8,436 nucleotides of DNA, taken from Hungatella sp. UBA3147 (lineage in GTDB: Bacteria > Bacillota > Clostridia > Lachnospirales > Lachnospiraceae). Every line of letters begins with the position of its first letter. The first letter of the stretch is position 1. Below are positions 1 through 6,140 of the stretch, piece by piece. Under the pieces are notes generated by a model that saw only the letters and a list, made by a program, of their open reading frames with translations, was not told the origin of the DNA and ran no database searches. The stretch is taken from positions 1 to 8,436 of the forward strand of contig DEYX01000183.1 in assembly GCA_002365025.1 (NCBI GenBank), written 5' to 3'. The position numbers and the translations under genes are program-made.

Positions 1-198
1 TCACCCAATCACGGCAAAAGGAGCACCGGCATTGCCCTGTGGAACGTAAACCGGCGGCTGAAGCTGGTCTTTGGAGACAGCTACGGGCTCCATGTATCCA
101 GCACACCTGCCCTGGGAACCGATGTGGAGATTCACATCCCCTATATCTCCGTGAATTCCGATGACTTTTCCCAAACCGGAGGAAATACCTATGCCTGA
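1..198 (+). CDS. Sensor histidine kinase, YesM/LytS type, C-terminal fragment
   Basis: The first 65 codons, open at the window edge, are the end of a histidine kinase ATP-binding (HATPase_c) domain. The key signature is the G2-box motif GIALWNVNRRLKLVFG at about residues 10-25 of the fragment. It matches the GIGLxNVxxRL pattern of YesM/LytS (HPK7-like) kinases, which usually carry an extracellular sensor, HAMP, His_kinase and HATPase_c domains and sense sugars or envelope signals. The strand-forming tail LGTDVEIHIPYI closes the fold, followed by a short polar tail. The H-box, sensor and membrane segments lie outside the window. The stop codon TGA at 196-198 overlaps the start of the next gene by 8 bases, implying translational coupling. 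The response regulator expected for such kinases is not visible and may lie upstream. Confidence 0.85.
   Translation, partial: SPNHGKRSTGIALWNVNRRLKLVFGDSYGLHVSSTPALGTDVEIHIPYISVNSDDFSQTGGNTYA
179..184 (+). promoter_or_regulatory. Ribosome binding site deciding the ABC-protein start
   Basis: GGAGGA lies 6 bases before the ATG at 191, inside the last codons of the histidine kinase gene. It supports the 191 start over the in-frame ATG at 161 and fits translational coupling between the two genes. Confidence 0.75.
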
Positions 199-1600
199 TG
201 AACTGTACCGGATACAGGATCTATGTTTGCGCAAAGACAATACCATACTCATAGACCATCTGACTATGTATCAATATAAGGGTGAAATTATCGGACTCAT
301 GGGACTTCATGACTCCGGAAAGACTCTGCTTTCCCTTATCCTATCCGGCCAGGAGCTTCCGGACAGCGGCAGATTCTACTACGAAGAGTCTCCTGTTTCC
401 TTTCACGTTCTGGCCTCCCACGTTGTCCTGGTGCAAAGGCACAGCTCCCTGATCCCCTCTCTCTCAGTGGCGGAAAATGTGTTCATCATCCGGTGCCATA
501 AGCGAAGAGCCTTTCTCATGCATAGAAAGCTTATCCTTCATGAGACGCAGAATTTCATGAGGGAAATGAAGCTTACGATTCCTCCCCATGTGCAGGTAAA
601 CCATCTTACAAGGTCAGAGCAATGTCTGGTGGAAATACTGAAGGCTTATATCCTGGGAGCCAGGCTGATCATCCTGGATGACATTCCTTTGACCTTCTTT
701 CAGGACCCGCAGTTCTCCAGGATGTATCAGTATCTGAAAGAAAAAAAGGTTTCCTTCCTTATAACATCCTGTGATATATACCAGCTTCAGCTCTTTTCAG
801 ACCGCATTTACTTTATGGACGACCACCGCATGGTTAAATGGATATACAATGAAAAAAGGAATGCCATTGATATCTCCAAATTGTACAGCTGCCCACTGGC
901 TTACGCAGAGCCCTATTCCCACGGATTCCCGGTCGTGGCGATGAAAGCGGACGGGCTCTGTTACGGTTCCTTAAAGCACATTTCCTTTGAACTTCATGAA
1001 GGCGGGATCGTTGCCATCTTTGACTTATTCCGCAATGCCTCATCCCAACTGCTGGCTCTCCTCTCCCATCCCCGGGATCTGACCTCCGGCTCCATCAGCG
1101 TCTATGATAAGCCCGCCAAAGGAGAGAGCTGCGCTTCCTTTGTATTTGCCGGATTTGATCTGGAGGACTGTATCTTCGAAACACTGTCCACCAGAGATAA
1201 TATATGCATCGGCAGCTACAGGAAGCTGGCCGGTCCCCTGGGCATCCTAAAACGCGCCAGAACGCAGTATGTGGAACAGACTTTCCTAAAAGAATATGAG
1301 GAAGAAGGATTTGTCCCCCGTTCCTCCTGCCGGAACCTTCCTAAAAAGGAAAAACTGGCCATGTACTTATACCGGCTTGAGCTTCTGCGAAAGAAAATCA
1401 TCTTCTGCATTTATCCGGAAAAATATATTGATTATGACACCCTGCATATGCTGAAGAAATCCCTGCAGCGCATCGCCAGAAGAGGAAATACCGTTTGCAT
1501 CATTACATGTGACTTTGAAAAGATATATCCTCTGGCAGAGCGCCATCTGATCCTGTCGCTGGATTCCATGCAGGAGTATGCCGGCGGAGACAATGAGTAA
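191..1600 (+). CDS. Degenerate tandem ABC ATPase (RbsA/MglA-like)
   Basis: This 469-residue protein has the two-cassette layout of sugar-importer ATPases (RbsA, MglA, XylG; usually about 500 residues), but many motifs are worn. In the N-terminal cassette, Walker A is intact (GLHDSGKT, residues 38-45). The Q-loop stretch (LVQRHSSLIPSLSVAENVF, near 80-98) resembles RbsA. The signature is LTRSEQ instead of LSxGxQ (139-144), Walker B is LIILDD with Asp164 where the catalytic Glu is expected, and the switch His is replaced by Cys194. The C-terminal cassette (from about 248) lacks a Walker A glycine-lysine loop (FDLFRNASSQL, 278-288), a signature and an acidic Walker B (KIIFCIYPE). Start chosen at 191 because GGAGGA at 179-184 sits 6 bases upstream; the in-frame ATG at 161 has no such site. 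It overlaps the histidine kinase gene, so the two are probably co-made. ATP binding by the first cassette is plausible, and transport activity doubtful. A regulatory role is inference. Confidence 0.8.
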   Translation: MPDELYRIQDLCLRKDNTILIDHLTMYQYKGEIIGLMGLHDSGKTLLSLILSGQELPDSGRFYYEESPVSFHVLASHVVLVQRHSSLIPSLSVAENVFIIRCHKRRAFLMHRKLILHETQNFMREMKLTIPPHVQVNHLTRSEQCLVEILKAYILGARLIILDDIPLTFFQDPQFSRMYQYLKEKKVSFLITSCDIYQLQLFSDRIYFMDDHRMVKWIYNEKRNAIDISKLYSCPLAYAEPYSHGFPVVAMKADGLCYGSLKHISFELHEGGIVAIFDLFRNASSQLLALLSHPRDLTSGSISVYDKPAKGESCASFVFAGFDLEDCIFETLSTRDNICIGSYRKLAGPLGILKRARTQYVEQTFLKEYEEEGFVPRSSCRNLPKKEKLAMYLYRLELLRKKIIFCIYPEKYIDYDTLHMLKKSLQRIARRGNTVCIITCDFEKIYPLAERHLILSLDSMQEYAGGDNE

Positions 1601-1633
1601 GCTGGCGGCATTTTGTAAACTAGCATTTCAAAC

Positions 1634-1685
1634 AAAAAAGACCGATATGGAAGCTGCTTCATGCAATCTCCATAACGGCCTTTTA
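1634..1685. terminator. Bidirectional intrinsic terminator between convergent genes
   Basis: An imperfect inverted repeat lies between the ABC-protein gene and metQ. Its arms run about 1636-1650 and 1670-1684 and contain AAAAG, CCG and TATGG paired with CCATA, CGG and CTTTT, with two single-base mismatches. The loop is about 19 bases and holds a small GAAGC/GCTTC hairpin. Read on the plus strand, TTTTATTTATTT follows the stem. Read on the minus strand, a run of six T follows. It can end both the plus-strand unit and the metNIQ transcript. Confidence 0.75.
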
Positions 1686-1695
1686 TTTATTTCAT

Positions 1696-1725
1696 AAAAA
1701 AGTTCCTGTTTAGAAAGAAGGAACT
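1696..1725 (-). terminator. Possible first terminator of the metNIQ operon
   Basis: On the minus strand, AGTTCC (1725-1720) pairs with GGAACT (1706-1701) across a 13-base loop, and a run of six T follows directly. The stem begins inside the last codons of metQ and encloses its stop. Six pairs is short, so it may be weak and act in series with the larger terminator just downstream. Confidence 0.5.
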
Positions 1726-2603
1726 ACCGCACCTTCGTAGGTGTCTTCGATAAATTTTTTAACGGTATCGCTTGTTAAAGCCTCAATAAGAGCTTTGGTC
1801 TTCTCGCTGCTTTCCTCACCTGCACGAACCGCAATAATATTACTGTAAAGGGTTGCTGCCACAGACTTTGCATCTTCCACAGCCAGAGCATCGGATACCT
1901 TTAAGCCTGCCTCAATGGCGTAGTTTCCATTGATAACAGCCACATCTACATCGCCTAAAGAACGGGGAAGCTGAGCGGCTTCTACTTCAACGATCTTAAA
2001 ATTCTTATCGTTCTTTACAATATCATTCTTGGTCGCATCAAGCTCAACGCCTTCTTTTAATCCGATCAGACCCTGGTCTGCCAGTAAAAGAAGAGCTCTT
2101 GCTTCGTTGGAAACATCATTTGGGACTGCGATCTGGGCTCCGTCAGCAAGCTTATCAATAGAATCTGTCTTTCCTGCGTAGATGCCGAAGGGTTCATAAT
2201 GAATGGCTGCCGCACTTACGAGGTCGGTTCCTTTCTGCTCATTGAACTGGTCCAGATATGGCTTGTGCTGGAAATAGTTGGCATCTAAGTCCCCGGATTC
2301 AAGAGCCATGTTTGGCTGCACGTAATCCGTATATTCCTTGACTACCAGCTCATAGCCTTTTTCTTTTAAAATATCCTTTGCAGCATTTAAAATCTCTGCA
2401 TGAGGAGCCGGAGTTGCTCCGACAATGATCTTCTCCAGCTGACCGGTCGTTTCAGCTGCCGTTGATTCTTCTGCTTTTGTTTCTTCTGATGATGCAGCCT
2501 GGGTTGCTGCAGTTGTTGCGGGCGCTTCCTTACTTCCTGCGCATGCTGTAAGAGCTGCTGCTGCAACCAGTGCAGCCGAAAATACATAAAGTGACTTTTT
2601 CAT
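1710..2603 (-). CDS. metQ: Methionine-binding lipoprotein MetQ (NlpA family)
   Basis: Extracellular substrate-binding lipoprotein of the MetNIQ importer, expected to capture L- (and often D-) methionine and deliver it to MetI. The 297-residue product starts with a lipoprotein signal peptide: MKK, a hydrophobic core, then lipobox LTAC with lipidated Cys21. A low-complexity Ala/Thr/Ser/Glu linker (about residues 22-53) tethers the domain to the membrane. The binding domain begins near IIVGATPAPHAEIL and contains the family stretch ALESGDLDANYFQHKPYL, typical of NlpA/Lipoprotein_9. Length is normal for the family. The start has the ribosome site AAGGAGGA ending 6 bases before the ATG. It is last in the metN-metI-metQ operon, 46 bases after metI, with terminators after it. 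Substrate is inferred from family and neighbours, and is strengthened by the Met-rich leader upstream. Confidence 0.93.
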   Translation of the reverse strand: MKKSLYVFSAALVAAAALTACAGSKEAPATTAATQAASSEETKAEESTAAETTGQLEKIIVGATPAPHAEILNAAKDILKEKGYELVVKEYTDYVQPNMALESGDLDANYFQHKPYLDQFNEQKGTDLVSAAAIHYEPFGIYAGKTDSIDKLADGAQIAVPNDVSNEARALLLLADQGLIGLKEGVELDATKNDIVKNDKNFKIVEVEAAQLPRSLGDVDVAVINGNYAIEAGLKVSDALAVEDAKSVAATLYSNIIAVRAGEESSEKTKALIEALTSDTVKKFIEDTYEGAVVPSF

Positions 2604-2630
2604 AATTGTTCCTCCTTGAAATTTTTTATG

Positions 2631-2650
2631 GTAACGCCTGAGGCAGTTAC
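2631..2650 (-). other. Intercistronic hairpin between metI and metQ
   Basis: A compact inverted repeat GTAAC-GCC / GGC-GTTAC, with a 3-base loop and one unpaired base, spans the 20 bases right after metI and touches its TAG stop codon. No T-run follows on the minus strand, so it is not an ordinary terminator. It may mark an RNA processing or stabilising point that raises metQ mRNA over metNI. This role is inference. Confidence 0.45.
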
Positions 2651-3315
2651 TATTTAACCCGTTTGTCGCTCTTTCTGGATAATTTCATTCCGGTTTCCTG
2701 AATGATCTGGACGATGATCACAAGGATCGCGACTGTTACAAACATCATCTGTGTCTGATAACGGTAATATCCATATCGAATCGCAATATCACCAAGACCA
2801 CCGCCGCCTACAAATCCGGCCATAGCGGAATAGGACAATATGGTTGTTACGGAAAGTGCTGCTCCTACTAAGAGGGAAGGCTTTGCCTCCGGGAGGAGAA
2901 CCTTACATATAATTTGAAACGTGGAGGCACCCATGGATTTCGCCGCTTCTATCACACCGCTGTCCACTTCCTTAAAAGAAGACTCCACCACTCTGGCAAC
3001 ATATGGTGCTGCTGCTATTACTAAAGGCGGAATCACGGCTTTTGGTCCCAGAAGCGTTCCAACAATGATTTTTGTAACGGGTATAACCATAATAAGCAAA
3101 ATAATAAAGGGTATGGAGCGGAACAGATTGATAACAAGTCCCAAAACCTGCTGGAGCCAGGGAATTGGATGGATTCCGTCTTTATCTGTAACAATTAGTA
3201 TAATACCCAGAGGGATACCGATAAGATAAGAAAAAACGGAAGATGTCAGCGTCATAAACAAAGATTCTCCTATACCGGTAATAAGCATTTGTATCGTTGT
3301 CGCATCAAAGGTCAT
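2650..3315 (-). CDS. metI: Methionine ABC transporter permease MetI
   Basis: Membrane permease of the methionine importer, forming the channel as a dimer with two MetN subunits on the cytoplasmic face. The 221-residue product has about five hydrophobic helices (roughly 19-42, 57-79, 92-110, 147-167 and 189-209). The cytoplasmic coupling motif of binding-protein-dependent permeases is clear: EAAKSMGASTFQIICKVLLP at residues 123-142, the EAA loop that docks onto the ATPase. The segment FRSIPFIILL near 65-74 is also typical of MetI. Length matches the family (about 217-222). The start at 3315 has a very strong site, GAGGAGGTGA, about 6 bases upstream, and the gene overlaps the end of metN by 11 bases, indicating coupled translation. 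Confidence 0.94.
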   Translation of the reverse strand: MTFDATTIQMLITGIGESLFMTLTSSVFSYLIGIPLGIILIVTDKDGIHPIPWLQQVLGLVINLFRSIPFIILLIMVIPVTKIIVGTLLGPKAVIPPLVIAAAPYVARVVESSFKEVDSGVIEAAKSMGASTFQIICKVLLPEAKPSLLVGAALSVTTILSYSAMAGFVGGGGLGDIAIRYGYYRYQTQMMFVTVAILVIIVQIIQETGMKLSRKSDKRVK

Positions 3316-4327
3316 GTTTCTTCACCTCCTCATGTGTAATCCCTGCTGTTTTTAAATAACTAAGCACCCGGTTCTGGTCAACTTCATTATCTGGAAGCTG
3401 GATGACCATCTGTCCCATAGCGGTTCCGTTAATATCTCTGGTCTCGGCATGCATAATGTTCACCGGTACCTTACAGGCTAATATCATATTGGCGAGGACC
3501 GGCTCAAAGGAAGACCGTCCGTCAAAGGAAATCCGGACTCTTCTGGAGCCGCCGAAACGGCTGACTTGTTCCGCCGCTTCCCCTAATATAAGCTGTCTGC
3601 CGATCTTTGACTTTGGCTCAGAGAATATTTCCTTTACGCTTCCCACTTCTGCAATATGGCTCTGGTCAATAATCGCCACCCGGTCACAGATAGCTTCTAT
3701 TACTGACATCTCATGGGTGATAACAACCACAGTGACTCCCATGGTCTTGTTAATATCTTTTAAAAGTCCAAGTATGGACTTTGTGGTATTTGGATCCAAC
3801 GCACTTGTGGCTTCATCGCAAAGGAGAACCTTTGGATTGGTTGCCAGAGCTCTTGCTATGGCTACCCTTTGCTTCTGCCCACCTGAGAGTTGAGCCGGAT
3901 AAGCCTTGGCCCGGTCCTTAAGACCCACGATTTCCAAAAGCTCCATGGCTCTTTTTAACCCTTCCTTTTTGGGTGCCTTGGCGATTTCCAGCGGAAAGCA
4001 CACATTCTGAAGAACGTTCCTTTGAGCCAGCAGGTTGAACTGCTGAAAAATCATGCCCATGGACTGTCTGGCCAGTCTCTGCTCCTGCGGCCGCATGGCG
4101 GTCAGACTCTTGTTTTCAAAAAGTACATCTCCTGATGTCGGTATTTCTAAATAATTGATACAGCGGACCAAAGTACTTTTTCCGGCTCCGCTTAAACCGA
4201 TAATTCCAAATATCTCTCCCTGTTCTATGGACAGGTTGATATCGTCTAGGGCCTTAATCGGGCCGCCTGTGGTACGAAACTCTTTTCCCAGTCCCACCAG
4301 CTGAATAATAGGTTCTGCTGACTGCAT
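3305..4327 (-). CDS. metN: Methionine ABC transporter ATP-binding protein MetN
   Basis: ATPase that drives methionine import with MetI and MetQ. The 340-residue product has Walker A GLSGAGKS (44-51), Q-loop QQFNLL (95-100), signature LSGGQ (147-151), Walker B VLLCDEAT (167-174, catalytic Glu172) and switch His205. A C-terminal NIL domain (about 262-336) follows; in MetN homologues this ACT-like domain binds methionine and inhibits transport when the cytoplasm is replete. Start chosen at 4327: AAAGGA lies 9 bases upstream and the product begins MQSAEPIIQL, giving the usual family length. Longer in-frame starts at 4486 or 4345 lack a ribosome site, and 4486 would place the coding region across the leader terminator. 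It is first in the operon and is preceded by the Met-rich leader peptide and attenuator. Confidence 0.95.
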   Translation of the reverse strand: MQSAEPIIQLVGLGKEFRTTGGPIKALDDINLSIEQGEIFGIIGLSGAGKSTLVRCINYLEIPTSGDVLFENKSLTAMRPQEQRLARQSMGMIFQQFNLLAQRNVLQNVCFPLEIAKAPKKEGLKRAMELLEIVGLKDRAKAYPAQLSGGQKQRVAIARALATNPKVLLCDEATSALDPNTTKSILGLLKDINKTMGVTVVVITHEMSVIEAICDRVAIIDQSHIAEVGSVKEIFSEPKSKIGRQLILGEAAEQVSRFGGSRRVRISFDGRSSFEPVLANMILACKVPVNIMHAETRDINGTAMGQMVIQLPDNEVDQNRVLSYLKTAGITHEEVKKHDL

Positions 4328-4403
4328 TTGTCTATTTCCTTTCATTATTATTGCCCATTTTTCTGAGCATAATGGAATTTCTGTAGGATGTTTTTTAAGG
4401 TAC

Positions 4404-4438
4404 AAAAAGGCCGCAAGCCCTGCACAGACTTGCGACCT
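4404..4438 (-). terminator. Leader (attenuator) terminator upstream of metN
   Basis: On the minus strand, AGGTCGCAAG (4438-4429) pairs over all ten positions with CTTGCGGCCT (4417-4408), including one G-U, around an 11-base loop. TTTT and then GT follow. It lies about 210 nt into the transcript and 76 bases before metN, with no complete large gene just upstream, so it is positioned to stop transcription in the leader. It could also end read-through from the pepV-like gene. The 5' arm is shared with an alternative antiterminator stem. Confidence 0.85.
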
Positions 4439-4483
4439 AAAATTTCCGCGTATTGCTGCTCTCAGCGAATTCCAATCACAATC
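4427..4483 (-). promoter_or_regulatory. Candidate antiterminator stem of the metN attenuator
   Basis: The segment 4483-4468 (GATTGTGATTGGAATT) can pair with 4444-4427 (AATTTTAGGTCGCAAGTC). Counting from the inside there are six pairs, one bulged A, then eight more pairs, a mismatch and two further pairs. Five of the first fourteen are G-U. The 3' half consumes the whole 5' arm of the terminator, so the two structures exclude each other. A small hairpin GCTG-AGAG-CAGC sits inside the loop. Paired by eye only; stability was not computed. Confidence 0.6.
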
Positions 4484-4499
4484 CATACAAATGAAACGA

Positions 4500-4595
4500 T
4501 TATCGTATTTTTATGCACTCTGATACACGACACATCATCATACACATGCCGTTCATCTTGTTCATATTCATCTGCATGGCTCTCCACTGGTTCAT
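4500..4595 (-). CDS. Methionine-rich leader peptide of the metNIQ operon
   Basis: A 31-codon reading frame in the metN 5' leader, start ATG at 4595, stop TAA at 4502-4500. The ribosome site GGAGGAG (4610-4604) is 8 bases upstream, as strong as those of the real genes nearby. The peptide begins MNQWRAMQMNMNKMNG and continues MCMMMCRVSECIKIR. Methionine occupies positions 1, 7, 9, 11, 14, 17, 19, 20 and 21 (nine of 31), and cysteine 18, 22 and 27. A methionine run in a short translated frame ahead of a terminator and a methionine importer is the classic layout of a leader peptide that senses charged tRNA. The peptide probably has no function of its own; translation of its codons is the signal. 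It is too short to be named by family. The product is inferred, but the composition and position are seen directly. Confidence 0.82.
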   Translation of the reverse strand: MNQWRAMQMNMNKMNGMCMMMCRVSECIKIR

Positions 4596-4603
4596 GGCAG
4601 CTA

Positions 4604-4610
4604 CTCCTCC
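4604..4610 (-). promoter_or_regulatory. Ribosome binding site of the leader peptide
   Basis: GGAGGAG, preceded by another G, lies 8 bases before the leader ATG. A near-perfect site ahead of a 31-codon frame argues that the frame is translated. Confidence 0.8.
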
Positions 4611-4615
4611 CACTG

Positions 4616-4638
4616 ATTCCTATAGGCAAACTAGGAAT
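4616..4638 (-). other. Hairpin at the 5' end of the metN leader transcript
   Basis: ATTCCTA (4638-4632) pairs with TAGGAAT (4622-4616) across a 9-base loop. It sits near the predicted 5' end of the transcript and 5 bases before the leader ribosome site. It may protect the RNA 5' end or keep the ribosome site open. Role unknown. Confidence 0.5.
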
Positions 4639-4653
4639 TACTTTATGAGGCGT

Positions 4654-4682
4654 ATTTTACGCTCTCTTCCTGTTTTTGTCAA
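4654..4682 (-). promoter_or_regulatory. Sigma-A promoter of metNIQ
   Basis: On the minus strand, TTGACA (4682-4677) is followed after exactly 17 bases by TAAAAT (4659-4654). The predicted transcript start is near 4647, about 320 nt before metN and about 50 nt before the leader-peptide ATG. The promoter lies 35 bases beyond the stop codon of the dipeptidase gene. AT-rich sequence upstream (about 4683-4712) could act as an UP element. Confidence 0.85.
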
Positions 4683-4716
4683 TACATATTTTAAAATTTG
4701 AAACAAAAACCTAATT

Positions 4717-6120
4717 TTATGAACATAAGTCTACAATCACCTGCGCGAATATCTTTGCGCTTACAATCAGTTCGTCAATGACTGCATACTCATCAGCTCC
4801 ATGCATCCGGTTATCTGTCCCCGGCATGGAAGCGCCGAAGGCAACGCCGTTCTTTAATTCATGGACATAAGTACCGCCGCCCATGGATACGCACTCTCCC
4901 TTGCGGCCCGTATAGGTTTCATAAGCACTAAGCAGGGTCTTTACAAATTCCGAATTTCCATCCACATGATGAGGAGGCTTCATGGAATCATTGTGAAGGG
5001 TAAAGCCCTTTTCCGCCATGTTTCTTCTTACCACTAAAAGGACATTCTCCTCAGTCGCACAGACCGGACACCGGCTGTCAAAGGTACCCTCTAAGCCGGA
5101 TTCTGTCACCTTTAAGAGACTGAATGCCAGAGTCAGGCTGCCGGAAAGCTCATCTTCCATTTTTATTCCCAAAGCTTCTCCTGAAGTATCCCCATGAGGG
5201 ATCAGCTCCAGAAGGCTGCGGATCATGTTCATCTGTTCACATTCCGCCAGAGGAAGCTCTGTTAAGTATAAAAGAAGTCCGGTCAGGGCGTTATTACCCT
5301 CTTCAGGAAGAGAGGCATGAGCGCTTTTACCGATTGCAGTTATGATGGCTGTATCTTCATCCAATTTCAGTTCAAAGCGGATTCCCGTCCTTTTTTCACA
5401 CTCTGCTGCTGCATGTTCATGAACTTTTGCATCGAGGCCTGTCACAACTGCACTGGCCTTTCCAGGAACCACGTTTACTTTGGTTCCGGCCTCTACACTC
5501 ACCAGTTTTGGAAGCTGGTCAGAAGCTGCCCATTCTGCGGTAAAATGACCGTTTAAGCCACCCTTTTCCGTATTCACAACCGGGAAGGAGCCGTCAGGAG
5601 AAAAGGTCATAGGTGCTTCCTTTTCTATAGCATAATAATGGGCGATATCTGAGCTTCCGCACTCTTCGTCCGTTCCCAGAATCAGCCGGGCATTTTTATT
5701 AAGAGGAATATTCAGCTCTTTAACAGCTCTCATGGCATAAAGAGCTGCAACGGCCGGTCCCTTATCATCTGCGGTTCCCCTGCCGAATAATTTATCTCCC
5801 TTTACTACAGGCTCAAAAGGCTCTGTCTCCTTCCAGCCTTCTCCTGCAGGCACCACATCAAGATGAGCCAGGATATCAAGCTGGCTCTCCTTATCGTTTA
5901 AATCTGCCGTTCCAACATAATTATCATAATTGGTAATGGAAAAGCCATAGGATTCCGCAATATCAAGTGCTTCATTCAAAGCTTCAAACGCTCCCGGTCC
6001 ATAGGGCATCCCTTCCCTGTAGGGCATCTTTTCACTGTTAATGCGGCACAGTGTACAGATGTCTTCTATCATTTCCTGCTTATGTGACTCTATATATTCT
6101 TCTATTTCTTTCCTATACAT
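4717..6120 (-). CDS. M20-family dipeptidase, PepV/Sapep-like
   Basis: Cytoplasmic zinc dipeptidase expected to cut dipeptides with broad specificity, releasing amino acids. The 467-residue product carries the PepV/M20 metal and catalytic motifs: LDILAHLDVVPAGEGW (His86 and Asp88 region), GRGTADDKGP (bridging Asp near 119), GTDEECGSS (catalytic and metal Glu152/Glu153), FSPDGSFPV (Asp176) and a C-terminal NRMHGADEY with the last metal His near 440. The lid domain lies between about 190 and 380. Length is normal for PepV (about 465-470). Start chosen at 6120: AGGGG is 8 bases upstream, whereas the in-frame GTG at 6129 practically overlaps that site. It follows yqeY by 20 bases and is likely in the same transcript. 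No terminator is visible after it. The specific substrate cannot be read from the sequence. Confidence 0.9.
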   Translation of the reverse strand: MYRKEIEEYIESHKQEMIEDICTLCRINSEKMPYREGMPYGPGAFEALNEALDIAESYGFSITNYDNYVGTADLNDKESQLDILAHLDVVPAGEGWKETEPFEPVVKGDKLFGRGTADDKGPAVAALYAMRAVKELNIPLNKNARLILGTDEECGSSDIAHYYAIEKEAPMTFSPDGSFPVVNTEKGGLNGHFTAEWAASDQLPKLVSVEAGTKVNVVPGKASAVVTGLDAKVHEHAAAECEKRTGIRFELKLDEDTAIITAIGKSAHASLPEEGNNALTGLLLYLTELPLAECEQMNMIRSLLELIPHGDTSGEALGIKMEDELSGSLTLAFSLLKVTESGLEGTFDSRCPVCATEENVLLVVRRNMAEKGFTLHNDSMKPPHHVDGNSEFVKTLLSAYETYTGRKGECVSMGGGTYVHELKNGVAFGASMPGTDNRMHGADEYAVIDELIVSAKIFAQVIVDLCS

Positions 6121-6140
6121 GATCCACACCCCTTTTTTTC

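Noticed and set aside
161..190. Earlier ATG at 161 for the ABC-protein gene
   Set aside because: There is no ribosome site before 161, whereas GGAGGA is ideally placed for the ATG at 191.
1593..1697. Overlapping 34-codon plus-strand frame after the ABC-protein gene (starting ATGAGTAAG)
   Set aside because: It has no ribosome site of its own, runs straight through the terminator stem and has no recognisable protein character.
4328..4486. Longer metN start at 4486 (393 residues)
   Set aside because: The extra 53 residues are unlike MetN, would be encoded across the leader terminator and have no ribosome site. The start at 4327 gives the normal family length.
4401..4650. SAM riboswitch or T-box in the metN leader
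   Set aside because: Both were looked for as the usual methionine controls. I found neither the T-box consensus (GGGTGGNACCGCG-like) near the terminator nor the conserved SAM-I core, and the region is largely taken by a translated Met-rich frame. A covariance-model scan would settle it.
4388..4701. Plus-strand frames opposite the metN leader
   Set aside because: They are antisense to the promoter, leader peptide and terminator, lack ribosome sites, and are explained by the minus-strand elements.
6121..6129. GTG start at 6129 for the dipeptidase
   Set aside because: It sits almost on top of the AGGGG site, leaving about one base of spacing. ATG at 6120 has the proper 8-base spacing.
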